From assembly GCF_001563285.1 (NCBI RefSeq), contig NZ_CP005188.1:1617501-1681500 (forward strand): a stretch of 64,000 nucleotides of DNA. The letters are read 5' to 3'. This DNA is from Sphingobium sp. MI1205 (GTDB lineage Bacteria; Pseudomonadota; Alphaproteobacteria; Sphingomonadales; Sphingomonadaceae). Below are positions 8,738 through 18,748 of this stretch, one piece after another; the first letter of the stretch is position 1, and each line of letters starts with the position of its first letter. The translations under genes were made by a program, and so were the position numbers. The notes beneath the pieces were generated by a model that was not told the origin of the DNA, did no database searches, and was given only the letters and a program-made list of their open reading frames with translations.

Positions 8738-9027
8738 TACGCCCCCCCCTTCGGACTGCCGTCAGGCAATCTTTAGAGAAGCAGGAGCCGGGGGCAAGCA
8801 TTGCTGCCGTGAATATCGCAAGTGCTACAAACTGTCAGTGATCGGTCGGGGACCCAAATGATCAGCAATTTGCCAGAGGCACCGCAATGGGAACTGTAGC
8901 ACGCGCGAGCGATGATGTGCTCGGTGCGAGACGGGATCATGGCAAAACATGACCCCGTCATCATGCGGATGTCAGGCGAACCGAAAGATGCTGGTGTACC
9001 TCAAGCAGCCCGCTCCACCCGATACCA
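8738..9027. other. Intergenic gap, no gene seen
   Basis: 290 bp between the end of pccA and the start of the transporter, both on the minus strand. I found no credible ORF, tRNA or strong terminator. It must hold the transporter promoter, but I could not place its -35/-10 boxes with confidence. Confidence 0.5.
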
Positions 9028-11028
9028 TCATTCCATTTCCAGAATAATCGCATCGACCGGCAGGCTTTCGCCCTGGGCCGCAGACACGCTCTTCACAACG
9101 CCCGCCTTTTGCGCGCGCAGGATGTTTTCCATCTTCATCGCCTCGATTACGGCGAGGGGCTGGCCTGCTTCGACCTTGTCACCTTCCTCGACATGCAACG
9201 CAACCAGCAAGCCGGGCATCGGGCAGATCAGGAAGCGCGACAGATCCGGCGGGATCTTTTCAATCATATGCTTTGCATGCGGTGCCGCATGGGCAGGCAG
9301 GATGCGCAGCTTGTGGCTGGCGCCGTGCGCGGTCAGGACAAATCCCGAACGGACGGGCGTGATTTTCACCGCCAGTTCCTCTTCGCCGAACTCCGCCTCG
9401 ATCAGACGATCGCCGGGCGTATATTCCAGCGCCATGTCGATCGCATCGCCATCGACCGTGACGTCATCGCCGTTGATGATAACGTCATGCACTGTGTCGC
9501 CGATCTTCACCTGCCAATCGGTAGGCGCCTTCAGCCTCTTGCCAAGCTGTCCGTCGATGCGACGCGCACGGTCGGCCTGGGCCATCGCGGCAAAGGCTCC
9601 GACCGCCGACAGACGCTTCAGCAATGTCTCGGACGCCGGAGCGCCGGTAAAGCCATCAGGATATTCCTCGGCGATGAAGCCGGTGGTGATGTTGCCCGAA
9701 CGGAACCGCTCATGCTGCATCAGTGCGGACACGAAATCGATATTGTGGCCCGGGCCTTCGATCTCGAACTTGTCGAGCGCCTCGATCTGCTTGTCGATCG
9801 CTTCGAGACGGGTCGGTGCCCAGGTAATCAGCTTGGCGATCATCGGGTCGTAGAACATGCTGACTTCGCCGCCTTCGATCACGCCGTCATCAACGCGGAT
9901 CTTCGCGCCAGCCGCATTCGTACCCACTTCGGGCGGATTGTAGCGGATCAGGCGACCCGTCGATGGCAGAAATCCCCGATAGGGATCTTCGGCATAGACC
10001 CGGTTCTCGATCGACCAGCCGTTGATCTTCACATCTTCCTGGCGGAAGCCCAGCTCCTCGCCATTCGCGACGCGGATCATCTGCTCGACCAGATCGAGAC
10101 CTGTGATCTCTTCCGTGACAGGATGCTCCACCTGCAAGCGAGTGTTCATTTCCAGGAAGTAGAAGCCATCGCCAGTCTTGTCCGCACCCGACACGATGAG
10201 TTCGACGGTGCCCGCGCTGAAATAACCGACCGCGCGCGCCAGGGCGACGCATTGCTCGCCCATCTTCTTACGCATTTCGGGGGAAACGAAGGGCGACGGC
10301 GCTTCCTCGACCACCTTCTGGTGGCGGCGCTGGATCGAACATTCGCGCTCGTTCAGATAGACGATGTTGCCATGCTGGTCGCCCAGGATCTGGATTTCGA
10401 TGTGGCGCGGGCTTTCGATGAACTTCTCGATGAACACGCGGTCATCGCCAAAGCTGTTCAGCCCCTCGCGCTTGGTCGCCTCGAAGCCTTCGCGAACGTC
10501 CTGCTCGGAATAGGCGAGGCGCATGCCCTTGCCGCCACCTCCGGCCGAAGCCTTCATCATCACCGGATAGCCGATCTCGTTTGAGATGCGCACTGCATGT
10601 TCGGTGTCCTCGATCACGCCGACATAGCCGGGCACGACATTGACGCCTGCTTCCTTGGCAAGCTTTTTGGATTCAATCTTGTCGCCCATGGCGGCAATGG
10701 CGTTGGCGGGCGGACCGACGAAGATGATGCCCTCGGCATCCAGCGCCTTACGAAAGCTCTCGCGCTCCGACAGGAAGCCATAGCCCGGATGCACGGCATC
10801 AGCGCCTGTGTCCTTGCACGCCTGGATGATCTTGTCGGCAATCAGATAGGACTGCGCAGCAGGGGACGGGCCGATATGGACGGCTTCATCGGCCATCAGA
10901 ACATGCGGCGCGCGGGCATCGGCATCGGAATAGACCGCCACGGTCTTGATGCCCATCTTCTTGGCCGTGCGCATGACACGACAAGCAATTTCGCCACGGT
11001 TCGCGATCAGGATCTTGGTGATTGCCAT
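9028..11028 (-). CDS. pccA: Propionyl-CoA carboxylase, biotin-carrying alpha subunit
   Basis: ATP-dependent biotin carboxylase plus carrier subunit; with PccB it carboxylates propionyl-CoA to methylmalonyl-CoA. The N-terminal biotin carboxylase domain (about 1-450) has KILIANRGEIACRV, an ATP-grasp glycine loop ASAGGGGKGMR and LEMNTRLQVEHPVTE. A connecting domain follows, then a C-terminal biotinyl domain with the EAMKMEN motif (biotinyl-Lys632). At 666 residues it fits alphaproteobacterial PccA. It is the last gene of the pccB-mce-mcm-bioB-pccA run, separated from bioB by a 226-bp gap that contains a palindromic repeat, so it may have its own promoter. Methylcrotonyl-CoA carboxylase is the main alternative, but the neighbours argue for propionyl-CoA. 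Confidence 0.95.
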   Translation of the reverse strand: MAITKILIANRGEIACRVMRTAKKMGIKTVAVYSDADARAPHVLMADEAVHIGPSPAAQSYLIADKIIQACKDTGADAVHPGYGFLSERESFRKALDAEGIIFVGPPANAIAAMGDKIESKKLAKEAGVNVVPGYVGVIEDTEHAVRISNEIGYPVMMKASAGGGGKGMRLAYSEQDVREGFEATKREGLNSFGDDRVFIEKFIESPRHIEIQILGDQHGNIVYLNERECSIQRRHQKVVEEAPSPFVSPEMRKKMGEQCVALARAVGYFSAGTVELIVSGADKTGDGFYFLEMNTRLQVEHPVTEEITGLDLVEQMIRVANGEELGFRQEDVKINGWSIENRVYAEDPYRGFLPSTGRLIRYNPPEVGTNAAGAKIRVDDGVIEGGEVSMFYDPMIAKLITWAPTRLEAIDKQIEALDKFEIEGPGHNIDFVSALMQHERFRSGNITTGFIAEEYPDGFTGAPASETLLKRLSAVGAFAAMAQADRARRIDGQLGKRLKAPTDWQVKIGDTVHDVIINGDDVTVDGDAIDMALEYTPGDRLIEAEFGEEELAVKITPVRSGFVLTAHGASHKLRILPAHAAPHAKHMIEKIPPDLSRFLICPMPGLLVALHVEEGDKVEAGQPLAVIEAMKMENILRAQKAGVVKSVSAAQGESLPVDAIILEME

Positions 11029-11068
11029 TATCTGTCCTTGCCCCAGTCCTTATTCAGTTCCTCTCACC

Positions 11069-11147
11069 CCGTTCGGGCTGAGCTTGTCGAAGCCCCGTCC
11101 TTCCCCTTCGAAGAATTGCAGCTCTTCGACAAACTCAGGGCGAACGG
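11069..11147. repeat. Palindromic repeat (GCTGAGCTTGTCGAAG type)
   Basis: Left arm at 11069-11092 (CCGTTCGGGCTGAGC... to GTCGAAG) and right arm at 11124-11147 pair at 21 of 24 positions around a 31-bp spacer. The word GAGCTTGTCGAAG is a well-known dispersed intergenic repeat in proteobacteria. It lies between bioB and pccA. Nothing else was seen in this 226-bp gap. Confidence 0.75.
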
Positions 11148-11254
11148 AGATTGTGGTTCGGTCCAATCGCCGTGCATGAAAGCGCCCGATGCGAATAAAC
11201 CCCAGAAGATCTAGGCCAGAACGACGGCGATCACAGCCATCATTCGGCCGAATT

Positions 11255-12259
11255 TCATTCAGCCGCCTCCAGATGCCCGTGCGGCTGGGCCTGCATTGCG
11301 ATCATACCCAGCTTCGCCAGCAGCGCGGCGTCCTTATCGTCCCCTGCATTCGCCGCCGTCAGCAGCTTGTCTCCGGTGAAGATGCTATTCGCGCCTGCCA
11401 TAAAGCAGAGTGCCTGGCACGCCTCGCTCATGCTTTCGCGACCCGCCGAGAGGCGTACCATTGACTGCGGCATGACGATCCGCGCCACTGCGACGGTGCG
11501 AACGAACTCCACCTCGTCGATACGGCCAAGCGGCGTGTCCTTGAGCATGTCGCCCAGCACGGTGCCTTCAACCGGCACCAGCGCGTTGATCGGCACACTT
11601 TCAGGATGCGGCATGGTAGCGAGCGCATGCAGGAAACCGATGCGATCCGAGCGCGTCTCACCCATCCCGACGATCCCGCCGCAACACACATTGATCCCGG
11701 CGCCGCGGACATTTTCCAGCGTCTCGATCCGGTCTTCAAAGGTCCGGGTGGTGATGACTTTGGCGTAATTTTCCGGCGAAGTGTCGATGTTGTGATTGTA
11801 ATAATCCAGCCCCGCATCCGCGAGTTGCTTCGCCTGGTCGGCCGACAGCATGCCCAGCGTCATGCAGGTTTCCATGCCCATCTGGCGCACGCCCTTCACC
11901 ATTTCGATGAGCTTGGGCATGTCCCTTTCCTTGGGATTGCGCCACGCCGCACCCATGCAGAAGCGGCCCGAGCCATGATCCTTTGCCTGCGCCGCCGCCT
12001 GAAGCACGGCCTGAACGTCCATCAGCTTGGTGGCTTTCAGGCCGCTTTCCGCCTCCGTGGATTGACTGCAATAGCCGCAATCCTCTGGACAGCCGCCGGT
12101 CTTGATCGACACCAGCGTCGAAAGCTGCACCTCATTGCGCGGGAAATTCGCACGATGAAGCGACTGCGCCTCGAACATTAGGTCGTTGAAGGGCAAGTCG
12201 AACAGCGCGGCGATCTCGTCACGGGTCCAGTCAGTGCGGGGGGCAGTATGGATGGTCAA
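11255..12259 (-). CDS. bioB: Biotin synthase, TTG start
   Basis: Radical-SAM enzyme that inserts sulfur into dethiobiotin. The 4Fe-4S/SAM motif is CPEDCGYC (Cys57, 61, 64). [12 protein letters not shown] and the GGIVGMGET block match BioB, and further Cys that could ligate the second cluster are at TCMT and NVCCGG. 334 residues. The start is a TTG that overlaps the mcm stop (TTGA, sharing 12256-12259); the first ATG in frame would cut into conserved sequence, so TTG is preferred and translation is probably coupled to mcm. No other biotin genes are nearby. Its place inside the propionyl-CoA operon ties cofactor supply to the biotin-dependent PccA. Confidence 0.96.
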   Translation of the reverse strand: MTIHTAPRTDWTRDEIAALFDLPFNDLMFEAQSLHRANFPRNEVQLSTLVSIKTGGCPEDCGYCSQSTEAESGLKATKLMDVQAVLQAAAQAKDHGSGRFCMGAAWRNPKERDMPKLIEMVKGVRQMGMETCMTLGMLSADQAKQLADAGLDYYNHNIDTSPENYAKVITTRTFEDRIETLENVRGAGINVCCGGIVGMGETRSDRIGFLHALATMPHPESVPINALVPVEGTVLGDMLKDTPLGRIDEVEFVRTVAVARIVMPQSMVRLSAGRESMSEACQALCFMAGANSIFTGDKLLTAANAGDDKDAALLAKLGMIAMQAQPHGHLEAAE

Positions 12260-14409
12260 GCGGCTTCCTCCAGCCCCGCCGGGGGCATGTTATGGCCGAG
12301 CAGGCGCAACACATCGGCGGCGCACTCCACGACATTGGAGCCGGGTCCATAAATGCCCTGCACGCCCGCGTCACGAAGGAAGTCATAATCCTGCGGTGGA
12401 ATAACCCCGCCCGCGATCACCTTGATGTCGCCGCGCCCCTTCTCCCGCAGCTGCTTGATAAGTTCGGGAATGAGCGTCTTGTGCCCCGCCGCAAGGCTGG
12501 ACGCGCCGACGACATCAACGCCACTATCAAGCGCCAGCACCACCGTTTCCTCGGGTGTCTGGAACAACGGACCCGACACCACGTCGAAACCCATATCGCC
12601 AAAAGCGGATGCAATGACATTGGCGCCCCGGTCGTGGCCGTCCTGCCCCATCTTGGCGATGAGCAATTTCGGTTTGCGGCCGAGGCGCCGCTCGACGGCC
12701 TGCACGCCGTCAAGAACCTGTTTCCAGCGGCTGTCCTGCGCATAAGGCTCCGCATAGACGCCCTTCACCGGCGTCGGCACCGTGCCATAGCGATCGAAGC
12801 TGGCCTCCATCGCGGAGGAGATTTCGCCCAGCGTCGCCCGCGCGCGCGCAGCTTCAACTGCATGGGCAAGCAGATTATTCTCGATCGACTGCGGACCGGC
12901 AGCGGCCTTGCGCAGCGCTTCCAAGGCGGCCTGACACGCTTCCTCGTCCCGCTCCGCCTTGACCCGGTTGATACGGGTGATCTGCGATTCACGAACCTTG
13001 CTGTTATCGACTTCCAGCGTTTCCAGCAGGTCTTCGTTGGCAAGCCGGTATTTGTTGACGCCGACAATGACGTCCTCGCCCCGATCGACGCGCGCCTGAC
13101 GAGCAGCCGCCGCTGTCTCGATCATCGCCTTGGGCCATCCCGCCGCTACAGCCTTAGCCATGCCGCCTTCTGCCTGGACCCGGTCGATGATTTCCTGCGC
13201 CGCATCGACCAGCTGCTGGGTCAGCGCCTCGACATAGTAGGAGCCGCCGAGCGGGTCGACCACCTTGGTCATGCCCGTCTCTTCCTGGATGACGATCTGC
13301 GTGTTGCGCGCGATACGAGCAGAGAAGTCGGTCGGAAGGGCAATCGCCTCGTCCAGCGCGTTGGTGTGCAGAGACTGCGTGCCACCCAGCATCGCGGCCA
13401 TCGCTTCGATCGTCGTGCGCATGACATTGTTGTACGGATCCTGCTCCGTCAGCGACACGCCCGAAGTCTGGCAGTGCGTCCGCAGCATCTTGGATCGTTC
13501 GTCCTGTGCGCCCAGCTTCGTCATCGCCCGATGCCACAGCACGCGGGCCGCGCGCAGCTTTGCAATCTCCATGAAGAAATTCATGCCGATCGCGAAAAAG
13601 AAGCTGAGGCGGCCGGCGAATTTGTCGATGTCCAGGCCCGACGCTACGCCGTACTTCACATATTCCATGCCGTCGGCGATGGTGAAGGCCAATTCCTGCA
13701 CCTGCGTCGCACCGGCTTCCTGCATATGGTAGCCGGAAATGGAGATGCTGTTGAACTTGGGCATCTCGCGGCTGGTATAGCCGAATATGTCCGAAATGAT
13801 CCGCATGCTCGGTTCAGGCGGGTAAATGTAGGTGTTACGGACCATGAACTCCTTCAGAATGTCGTTCTGAATGGTCCCGTCGAGCAGCTTGCGATCAACC
13901 CCCTGCTCTTCGCCCGCCACGATGAAGAAGGCGAGGATGGGAATGACCGCGCCGTTCATGGTCATGGAAACAGACATCTGGTCGAGCGGAATGCCGTCGA
14001 ACAGGATCTTCATGTCCTCGATCGTGTCGATCGCCACGCCCGCCTTGCCGACATCGCCCACAACGCGCGGATGGTCGCTGTCATAGCCGCGATGCGTAGC
14101 AAGATCGAAAGCGACGCTGAGCCCCTTTTGCCCCGCCGCCAGGTTCCGGCGGTAAAAGGCGTTCGACTCTTCGGCGGTGGAGAAACCTGCATATTGGCGG
14201 ATGGTCCAGGGACGCCCCGCATACATGGAGGCCTTCACACCGCGCGTGAAAGGCGCGAAACCCGGCAGGCCGGGATCGACGGTCACATCCTCGGCCGTAT
14301 ATAGCGGCTTGACCGTAATCCCCTCTGGGGTTTCCCAGTTGAGGTCCTTACCCTTCACTTCCTTGGCGGCAGCGGTGGCCCACTGGTCCAGTGTCGGCTT
14401 GTCGGTCAT
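12256..14409 (-). CDS. mcm: Methylmalonyl-CoA mutase, adenosylcobalamin-dependent
   Basis: Isomerises (R)-methylmalonyl-CoA to succinyl-CoA. A single-chain 717-residue form with an N-terminal TIM-barrel substrate domain ([53 protein letters not shown]) and a C-terminal B12 domain bearing the DxHxxG ligand motif DGHDRG (His592). The start is the ATG giving [10 protein letters not shown]; upstream frame is not conserved. It lies 1 bp after mce and overlaps bioB by 4 bp. No MeaB/ArgK chaperone or B12 riboswitch is visible nearby. Confidence 0.96.
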   Translation of the reverse strand: MTDKPTLDQWATAAAKEVKGKDLNWETPEGITVKPLYTAEDVTVDPGLPGFAPFTRGVKASMYAGRPWTIRQYAGFSTAEESNAFYRRNLAAGQKGLSVAFDLATHRGYDSDHPRVVGDVGKAGVAIDTIEDMKILFDGIPLDQMSVSMTMNGAVIPILAFFIVAGEEQGVDRKLLDGTIQNDILKEFMVRNTYIYPPEPSMRIISDIFGYTSREMPKFNSISISGYHMQEAGATQVQELAFTIADGMEYVKYGVASGLDIDKFAGRLSFFFAIGMNFFMEIAKLRAARVLWHRAMTKLGAQDERSKMLRTHCQTSGVSLTEQDPYNNVMRTTIEAMAAMLGGTQSLHTNALDEAIALPTDFSARIARNTQIVIQEETGMTKVVDPLGGSYYVEALTQQLVDAAQEIIDRVQAEGGMAKAVAAGWPKAMIETAAAARQARVDRGEDVIVGVNKYRLANEDLLETLEVDNSKVRESQITRINRVKAERDEEACQAALEALRKAAAGPQSIENNLLAHAVEAARARATLGEISSAMEASFDRYGTVPTPVKGVYAEPYAQDSRWKQVLDGVQAVERRLGRKPKLLIAKMGQDGHDRGANVIASAFGDMGFDVVSGPLFQTPEETVVLALDSGVDVVGASSLAAGHKTLIPELIKQLREKGRGDIKVIAGGVIPPQDYDFLRDAGVQGIYGPGSNVVECAADVLRLLGHNMPPAGLEEAA

Positions 14410-14410
14410 A

Positions 14411-14851
14411 TCAATGTGCGCCCTCTTTCGGCGTTTCCATGATTTCGGTGAGCACCCCATTCATATCCTTGGGATGCACGAAGAAGATCAACGTGCCATG
14501 CGCCCCGATACGCGGTTCGCCGAGCACCTTCTTGCCCAGACCTTCGAACCATGCCTTGGCCTCATGAATATCGGGCACTTCATAACACATATGATGCTGC
14601 CCGCCGGCCGGGTTCTTGGCGATGAAGCCGTGGATTGGACTGTTCTCGCCCAAAGGCTCGATCAGTTCGATCTGCGTACCCGCCGTGCCATTTTCACCGG
14701 GAGTATCGACGAAGCACACCTTCACGCCCTGCGCAGGCAGGTCGAAAGGCTGATGCGTAATCGTCGCGCCCATGACGTCGCGATAATAGGCGATGCTGGA
14801 GTCCAGCGAAGGCGTCGCGACGCCGATATGGTTGAGACGGCCGAGTTTCAT
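14411..14851 (-). CDS. mce: Methylmalonyl-CoA epimerase
   Basis: Glyoxalase-fold metal enzyme that converts the (S) product of propionyl-CoA carboxylase to the (R) isomer used by the mutase. 146 residues with paired beta-alpha-beta modules: [20 protein letters not shown], with the first metal His in LNHIG, then [10 protein letters not shown] and IELIEPLGE. The start is the ATG giving [10 protein letters not shown]. It lies 13 bp after pccB and immediately before mcm, the order in which the pathway runs. Confidence 0.95.
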   Translation of the reverse strand: MKLGRLNHIGVATPSLDSSIAYYRDVMGATITHQPFDLPAQGVKVCFVDTPGENGTAGTQIELIEPLGENSPIHGFIAKNPAGGQHHMCYEVPDIHEAKAWFEGLGKKVLGEPRIGAHGTLIFFVHPKDMNGVLTEIMETPKEGAH

Positions 14852-14864
14852 GGCTGCCTTCTCC

Positions 14865-16397
14865 TTAAAGCGGGATGTTGTCGTGCTTCTTCCACGGATT
14901 CTCCAGCGCCTTGTTGCGCAGCTTGCGCAGGCCCAGGGCAATCCGCTTGCGGGTCGAATGCGGCTGGATCACTTCGTCGATGAAGCCCTTGCTCGCCGCC
15001 ACGAACGGGTTGGCGAAGCGGTTCTCATATTCCTTCGTCCGATCCGCGATCTCTTCGGGCGTCTTGCCGCGGAAGATGATCTCGACCGCGCCTTTGGCGC
15101 CCATCACCGCGATTTCCGCGGTGGGCCAGGCATAGTTGAGGTCACCCCGCAAATGCTTGGAGCTCATAACGTCATAAGCGCCCCCATAGGCCTTGCGCGT
15201 GATGACGGTGATCTTCGGCACGGTCGCTTCGGCATAAGCGAAGAGCAGCTTGGCGCCATGCTTGATGATGCCCGAATGCTCCTGCGCGGTGCCCGGCAGG
15301 AAGCCCGGCACATCGACGAAGGTAACGATCGGGATTTCGAACGCATCGCAAAAGCGGACGAAGCGCCCGGCTTTCTTCGATGAGTTGATGTCCAGCACAC
15401 CCGCCAGCACCATCGGCTGATTGGCGATGATGCCGACGGTCTTACCCTCGATCCGGCCGAAACCGCAGATGATGTTGCCCGCATGCGCCGGCTGCACCTC
15501 GAAGAAGTCGCCTTCGTCGATCACCTTTCGGATCAATTCATGCATGTCGTAAGGCTGGTTGGCATTTGCAGGAACCAACGTGTCCAGGCTCTCTTCAATC
15601 CTGTCCCAAGCGTCCGCGCTCGGACGCTCTGGCACCGGCTCCTTGTTCGACGCAGGCAGGAAATCAACGAAGTCGCGGACCGCCAACAGCGCCTCAATGT
15701 CATTTTCGAAAGCCAGGTCAGCAACGCCCGACTTGGTGGTGTGCGTGATCGCCCCGCCAAGCTCTTCCTGTGTGACGATCTCGTTCGTCACGGTCTTCAC
15801 CACGTCCGGCCCGGTAACGAACATGAAGCTTGAGTCCTTCACCATGAAGATGAAGTCGGTCATTGCTGGCGAGTAGACTGCACCGCCCGCGCACGGACCC
15901 ATGATGACGCTGATTTGCGGCACCACGCCCGACGCCAGCACATTGCGCTGGAAGATTTCGGCATAGCCTGCGAGCGAGGCGACGCCTTCCTGGATGCGGG
16001 CGCCGCCCGAATCGTTGAGACCGATCACGGGAGCACCGACCTTCATCGCCATGTCCATGATCTTGCAGATCTTCATCGCGTGCCGTTCCGACACCGCGCC
16101 GCCATAGACGGTGAAGTCCTGGCTGAACACGAAGACCAGGCGACCGTTGATCGTGCCCGACCCGGTGACCACGCCATCGCCCGGAATATGCTGCTCGTCC
16201 ATGCCGAAGTCGATGCAGTTATGCTCGACATACATATCGACTTCTTCGAAGCTGTCCTCATCGAGCAGCACTTCGAGCCGCTCCCGCGCCGTCAGCTTGC
16301 CCTTGGCATGCTGCGCGTCAATGCGGCGCTGGCCACCGCCCAGGCGCGCGGCTTCCCGCTTGGCTTCCAGCTGTTCGATAATGGCGAGCTTCGACAT
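14865..16397 (-). CDS. pccB: Propionyl-CoA carboxylase, carboxyltransferase beta subunit
   Basis: Crotonase-fold carboxyltransferase that moves CO2 from biotin to propionyl-CoA. 510 residues, two homologous halves. Oxyanion-type glycine motifs are [10 protein letters not shown] with [12 protein letters not shown] (N half), and [13 protein letters not shown] with [10 protein letters not shown] (C half). The C-terminus [18 protein letters not shown] matches PccB proteins. First gene of the minus-strand propionate run. Its start faces pccR across 121 bp holding the TTTGC/GCAAA operator cluster, so expression is probably set by PccR. Confidence 0.96.
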   Translation of the reverse strand: MSKLAIIEQLEAKREAARLGGGQRRIDAQHAKGKLTARERLEVLLDEDSFEEVDMYVEHNCIDFGMDEQHIPGDGVVTGSGTINGRLVFVFSQDFTVYGGAVSERHAMKICKIMDMAMKVGAPVIGLNDSGGARIQEGVASLAGYAEIFQRNVLASGVVPQISVIMGPCAGGAVYSPAMTDFIFMVKDSSFMFVTGPDVVKTVTNEIVTQEELGGAITHTTKSGVADLAFENDIEALLAVRDFVDFLPASNKEPVPERPSADAWDRIEESLDTLVPANANQPYDMHELIRKVIDEGDFFEVQPAHAGNIICGFGRIEGKTVGIIANQPMVLAGVLDINSSKKAGRFVRFCDAFEIPIVTFVDVPGFLPGTAQEHSGIIKHGAKLLFAYAEATVPKITVITRKAYGGAYDVMSSKHLRGDLNYAWPTAEIAVMGAKGAVEIIFRGKTPEEIADRTKEYENRFANPFVAASKGFIDEVIQPHSTRKRIALGLRKLRNKALENPWKKHDNIPL

Positions 16398-16459
16398 ACT
16401 AATATCTCTCCGGGAACGACGCGGATGGCTATATCTGCCCCTTTCCCTTCTTTGCTTCT

Positions 16460-16506
16460 TTTCGCAAATGCAAATTTGCTAATTTGCAAATCACCATTTC
16501 GCAAAT
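16460..16506. promoter_or_regulatory. Candidate PccR operator cluster between pccB and pccR
   Basis: Four overlapping half-site palindromes lie within 47 bp: TTTCGCAAAT at 16460-16469, the perfect GCAAATTTGC at 16470-16479, the perfect ATTTGCAAAT at 16482-16491 and a second TTTCGCAAAT at 16497-16506. PccR/ScfR-type regulators are reported to bind paired TTTGCAAA motifs. Position between the divergent target and regulator genes supports control of both. Confidence 0.75.
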
Positions 16507-16518
16507 TATGGGCAAAGC

Positions 16519-17934
16519 ATGGCACGAGGCAATCGCATTTTCGCAGGTCAGCGGCTCCGGCAACTCCGTCTGGACCACCGGATGGATCAGGCAACGATGG
16601 CGCAGGCGCTTGGCATTTCCGTCTCCTATCTCAGTCAGCTTGAGAATGACGACCGTCCGTTGACCGCCAAGGTGAAGGCTGCCGTGGCCAGCGCCTTTCC
16701 AACCGACTGGGCAAGTTTCGACAGCCGGGAAGAGGAGCAGCTTCTCGGAGCCTTTACCTTCGCCCTCGCCCATCCGGAACTGCCCGGCGCGCCGATGGAG
16801 CCGGAGCGGATTGAAAAGCTGCATCTTCAATTCCCCGAATTCGCAGCCCGCTACATCGATCTCTATAACGCCCATATGCGTGCCAACGAGCGCATCAACA
16901 TGATCGAGGAAGCGATTGCCAACGATCATGAGGTGCAGGCCCGTCTTCCCTGGGAAGCGGCGCGCGACTGGTTTCATGAGGCGGGCAATTATGTCCACGC
17001 GCTCGATTGCCTGGCCGAGGATATGGCGAAGAGCTTTAGCGCAGGACAGGCGCTGGACGAAGGCATGCTGGTCGAAGCGCTGGCGCGGCGGCATGGCATC
17101 GAAACGCTGATCGCCGACACGCCGGACTCCGCCCTGCGCGCTTATTCGTCAACCGACCGCAGATTGTTCATCAACGCCGCGCTTCCGACCGAAAGCCGCA
17201 AATTCATGTTGTCCCACCAACTGATGATGCTGGAGGGGCAGGCGGTCATCGCCGATGTCGTCAATCGGGCCGCCATGCCGGTCGAGGGTGCAGACCGCCT
17301 CCTGACCATCGGGCTTGGCAATTATGCCGCGGGCGCGCTGCTGATGCCCTATGCCGAATTTCGCGAGGCCGCCCGCGCGGTGCGGCACGATATAGACCGT
17401 CTCGCCCGCCGTTTCGGGGTCAGCTTCGAACAGGCCTGCCATCGCCTGTCCACTCTTCAACGGCCAGGGCTGCGCGGCATTCCCTTCTTCTTCTGCCGCG
17501 TCGATATGGCGGGTAACATCACCAAGCGGCACAGCGCCACGCGCCTGCAATTTGCGCGCTTCGGCGGCGCATGCCCCTTGTGGAACGTGCATGAAGCAGT
17601 GGCCATTCCCGATCGGATCAATGTCCAACTCGGGGAGACGCCCGACGGCGTACGCTATGTCTCCATGGCAAAGGGACTGGTAAAGCCCTCTGGCAGCTAT
17701 TCACGCACCCCGCGCCGTTATGCTGTCGTACTGGGTTGTGAAGTCGCCCATGCCGCGAACTTCGTCTATGCCGACGGGCTACAACTGGAAATGGAGGGCG
17801 CGGCCACGCCGATCGGCATCACCTGCCGCCTCTGTTCACGGCAGGGATGTGACCAGCGCGCCTTCCCACCCGCCGACCGCCCGATCCGCGTCGATCCGGA
17901 TAATCGGCAGATTGTCCCCTACTGGATAGGATGA
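16519..17934 (+). CDS. pccR: PccR-type short-chain fatty acyl-CoA transcriptional regulator
   Basis: Regulator of the ScfR family, probably controlling propionyl-CoA assimilation. Residues about 10-65 form an XRE helix-turn-helix (QRLRQLRLDHRMDQATMAQA, then LGISVSYLSQLENDDRPL). The middle has an IrrE-like domain in which the protease HExxH is replaced (FMLSHQLMMLEGQ). The C-terminal DUF2083-type segment has Cys-rich CRLCSRQGCDQRAFPP. 471 residues, typical. Divergent from pccB with the operator cluster between, matching the arrangement expected for direct control of pccB-mce-mcm-bioB and autoregulation. Confidence 0.92.
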   Translation: MARGNRIFAGQRLRQLRLDHRMDQATMAQALGISVSYLSQLENDDRPLTAKVKAAVASAFPTDWASFDSREEEQLLGAFTFALAHPELPGAPMEPERIEKLHLQFPEFAARYIDLYNAHMRANERINMIEEAIANDHEVQARLPWEAARDWFHEAGNYVHALDCLAEDMAKSFSAGQALDEGMLVEALARRHGIETLIADTPDSALRAYSSTDRRLFINAALPTESRKFMLSHQLMMLEGQAVIADVVNRAAMPVEGADRLLTIGLGNYAAGALLMPYAEFREAARAVRHDIDRLARRFGVSFEQACHRLSTLQRPGLRGIPFFFCRVDMAGNITKRHSATRLQFARFGGACPLWNVHEAVAIPDRINVQLGETPDGVRYVSMAKGLVKPSGSYSRTPRRYAVVLGCEVAHAANFVYADGLQLEMEGAATPIGITCRLCSRQGCDQRAFPPADRPIRVDPDNRQIVPYWIG

Positions 17935-17943
17935 ACCGCAGGC

Positions 17944-17971
17944 GGCCAGTCCCAGCTTGCGGAAACTGGCC
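17944..17971 (+). terminator. Possible transcript-end hairpin after pccR
   Basis: GGCCAGT/ACTGGCC 7-bp stem around a 14-nt loop, 10 bp after the pccR stop. The downstream T content is poor (CTGTTGCTCGTTTG), so intrinsic termination is uncertain. Confidence 0.4.
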
Positions 17972-18007
17972 CTGTTGCTCGTTTGACCGAGGGCTTAGGC
18001 TGAATAG

Positions 18008-18724
18008 ATGGGTAGTGGCATTTTTCTCGATACGGGCATTTCCGCAGACCTCGCGCGTGGCGGATTCGCGCGCGTTGGTGGAAATGAGATGCGCGATATT
18101 CTCGGTGTCGATGACGCGGCGTGGGATCTTTTTTCGAACAGCTGGGATGATCTCGGCCCCGACCTTTATATGGCGGATGGGGGACGCTATCGGCGGCGGC
18201 GACATGCTGCCTTCCACTGCGAGCAGGGCCATTTTGCGCGTAAACCACACCAGCCCCATTATCAGAGCCGCGACTATAATCCCCTGAACGGAGACGTGCA
18301 GCGCTGGTTCGATCCCGTGCATCAGCAGGTGATCGATAACCCGGTGATGCAGGCGATCTTTACCTTTTGCGCACAAATCTTCGACGCAGCCGGCGCGCGG
18401 CCATGGCATGTAGAGATGCACCAGTTCCGCATCGAAACGCAGCAGGACCATGTGGGCCGCCCTACCCCGGAGGGCCTACACCGCGACGGCGTGGATTGGG
18501 TGTTCGTAATGCTGGTCGAGCGCCGCAACGTACGCGAGGGCGTAACCCGCATCGGGTCACCCGATGGCGAACCGCTTGGCGAATTCACCCTTGTCCGGCC
18601 GGGCGATGCGGTGCTGATTGACGACCACCGCATTCTGCACGGCGTCACCGAAATCCACGCGGTCGATCCAGACCATCCTGCCTGGCGCGATGCGCTGGTG
18701 GTCACTTTTGCCAAGGGTAGATAG
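18008..18724 (+). CDS. 2-oxoglutarate/Fe(II) dioxygenase, PF10014 type
   Basis: Non-haem iron oxygenase of the 2OG-Fe_Oxy_2 family, which includes L-isoleucine 4-hydroxylase. Iron ligands are visible as His-x-Asp in EGLHRDGVDW and the distal His in HRILHGVT. The family blocks LYMADGGRYRRRRHAAF and FTLVRPGDAVLIDDHR are present. 238 residues, single domain, no signal peptide, so cytoplasmic. The substrate is unknown; free amino-acid hydroxylation is the precedent. It stands alone on the plus strand, 73 bp after pccR and convergent with gor. Confidence 0.85.
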   Translation: MGSGIFLDTGISADLARGGFARVGGNEMRDILGVDDAAWDLFSNSWDDLGPDLYMADGGRYRRRRHAAFHCEQGHFARKPHQPHYQSRDYNPLNGDVQRWFDPVHQQVIDNPVMQAIFTFCAQIFDAAGARPWHVEMHQFRIETQQDHVGRPTPEGLHRDGVDWVFVMLVERRNVREGVTRIGSPDGEPLGEFTLVRPGDAVLIDDHRILHGVTEIHAVDPDHPAWRDALVVTFAKGR

Positions 18725-18748
18725 CGGGCAACCCCAGCACGCCCACAC

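Noticed and set aside
8912..9853. 313-codon plus-strand frame starting in the gap before pccA
   Set aside because: Mostly antisense to the PccA biotinyl domain; Ser/Arg-rich with no family resemblance.
12292..14304. Long open frame of 670 codons on the plus strand opposite mcm
   Set aside because: It is antisense to a clear mutase gene; the sequence is His/Arg-rich with no domain and is the usual shadow of a GC-rich codon pattern.
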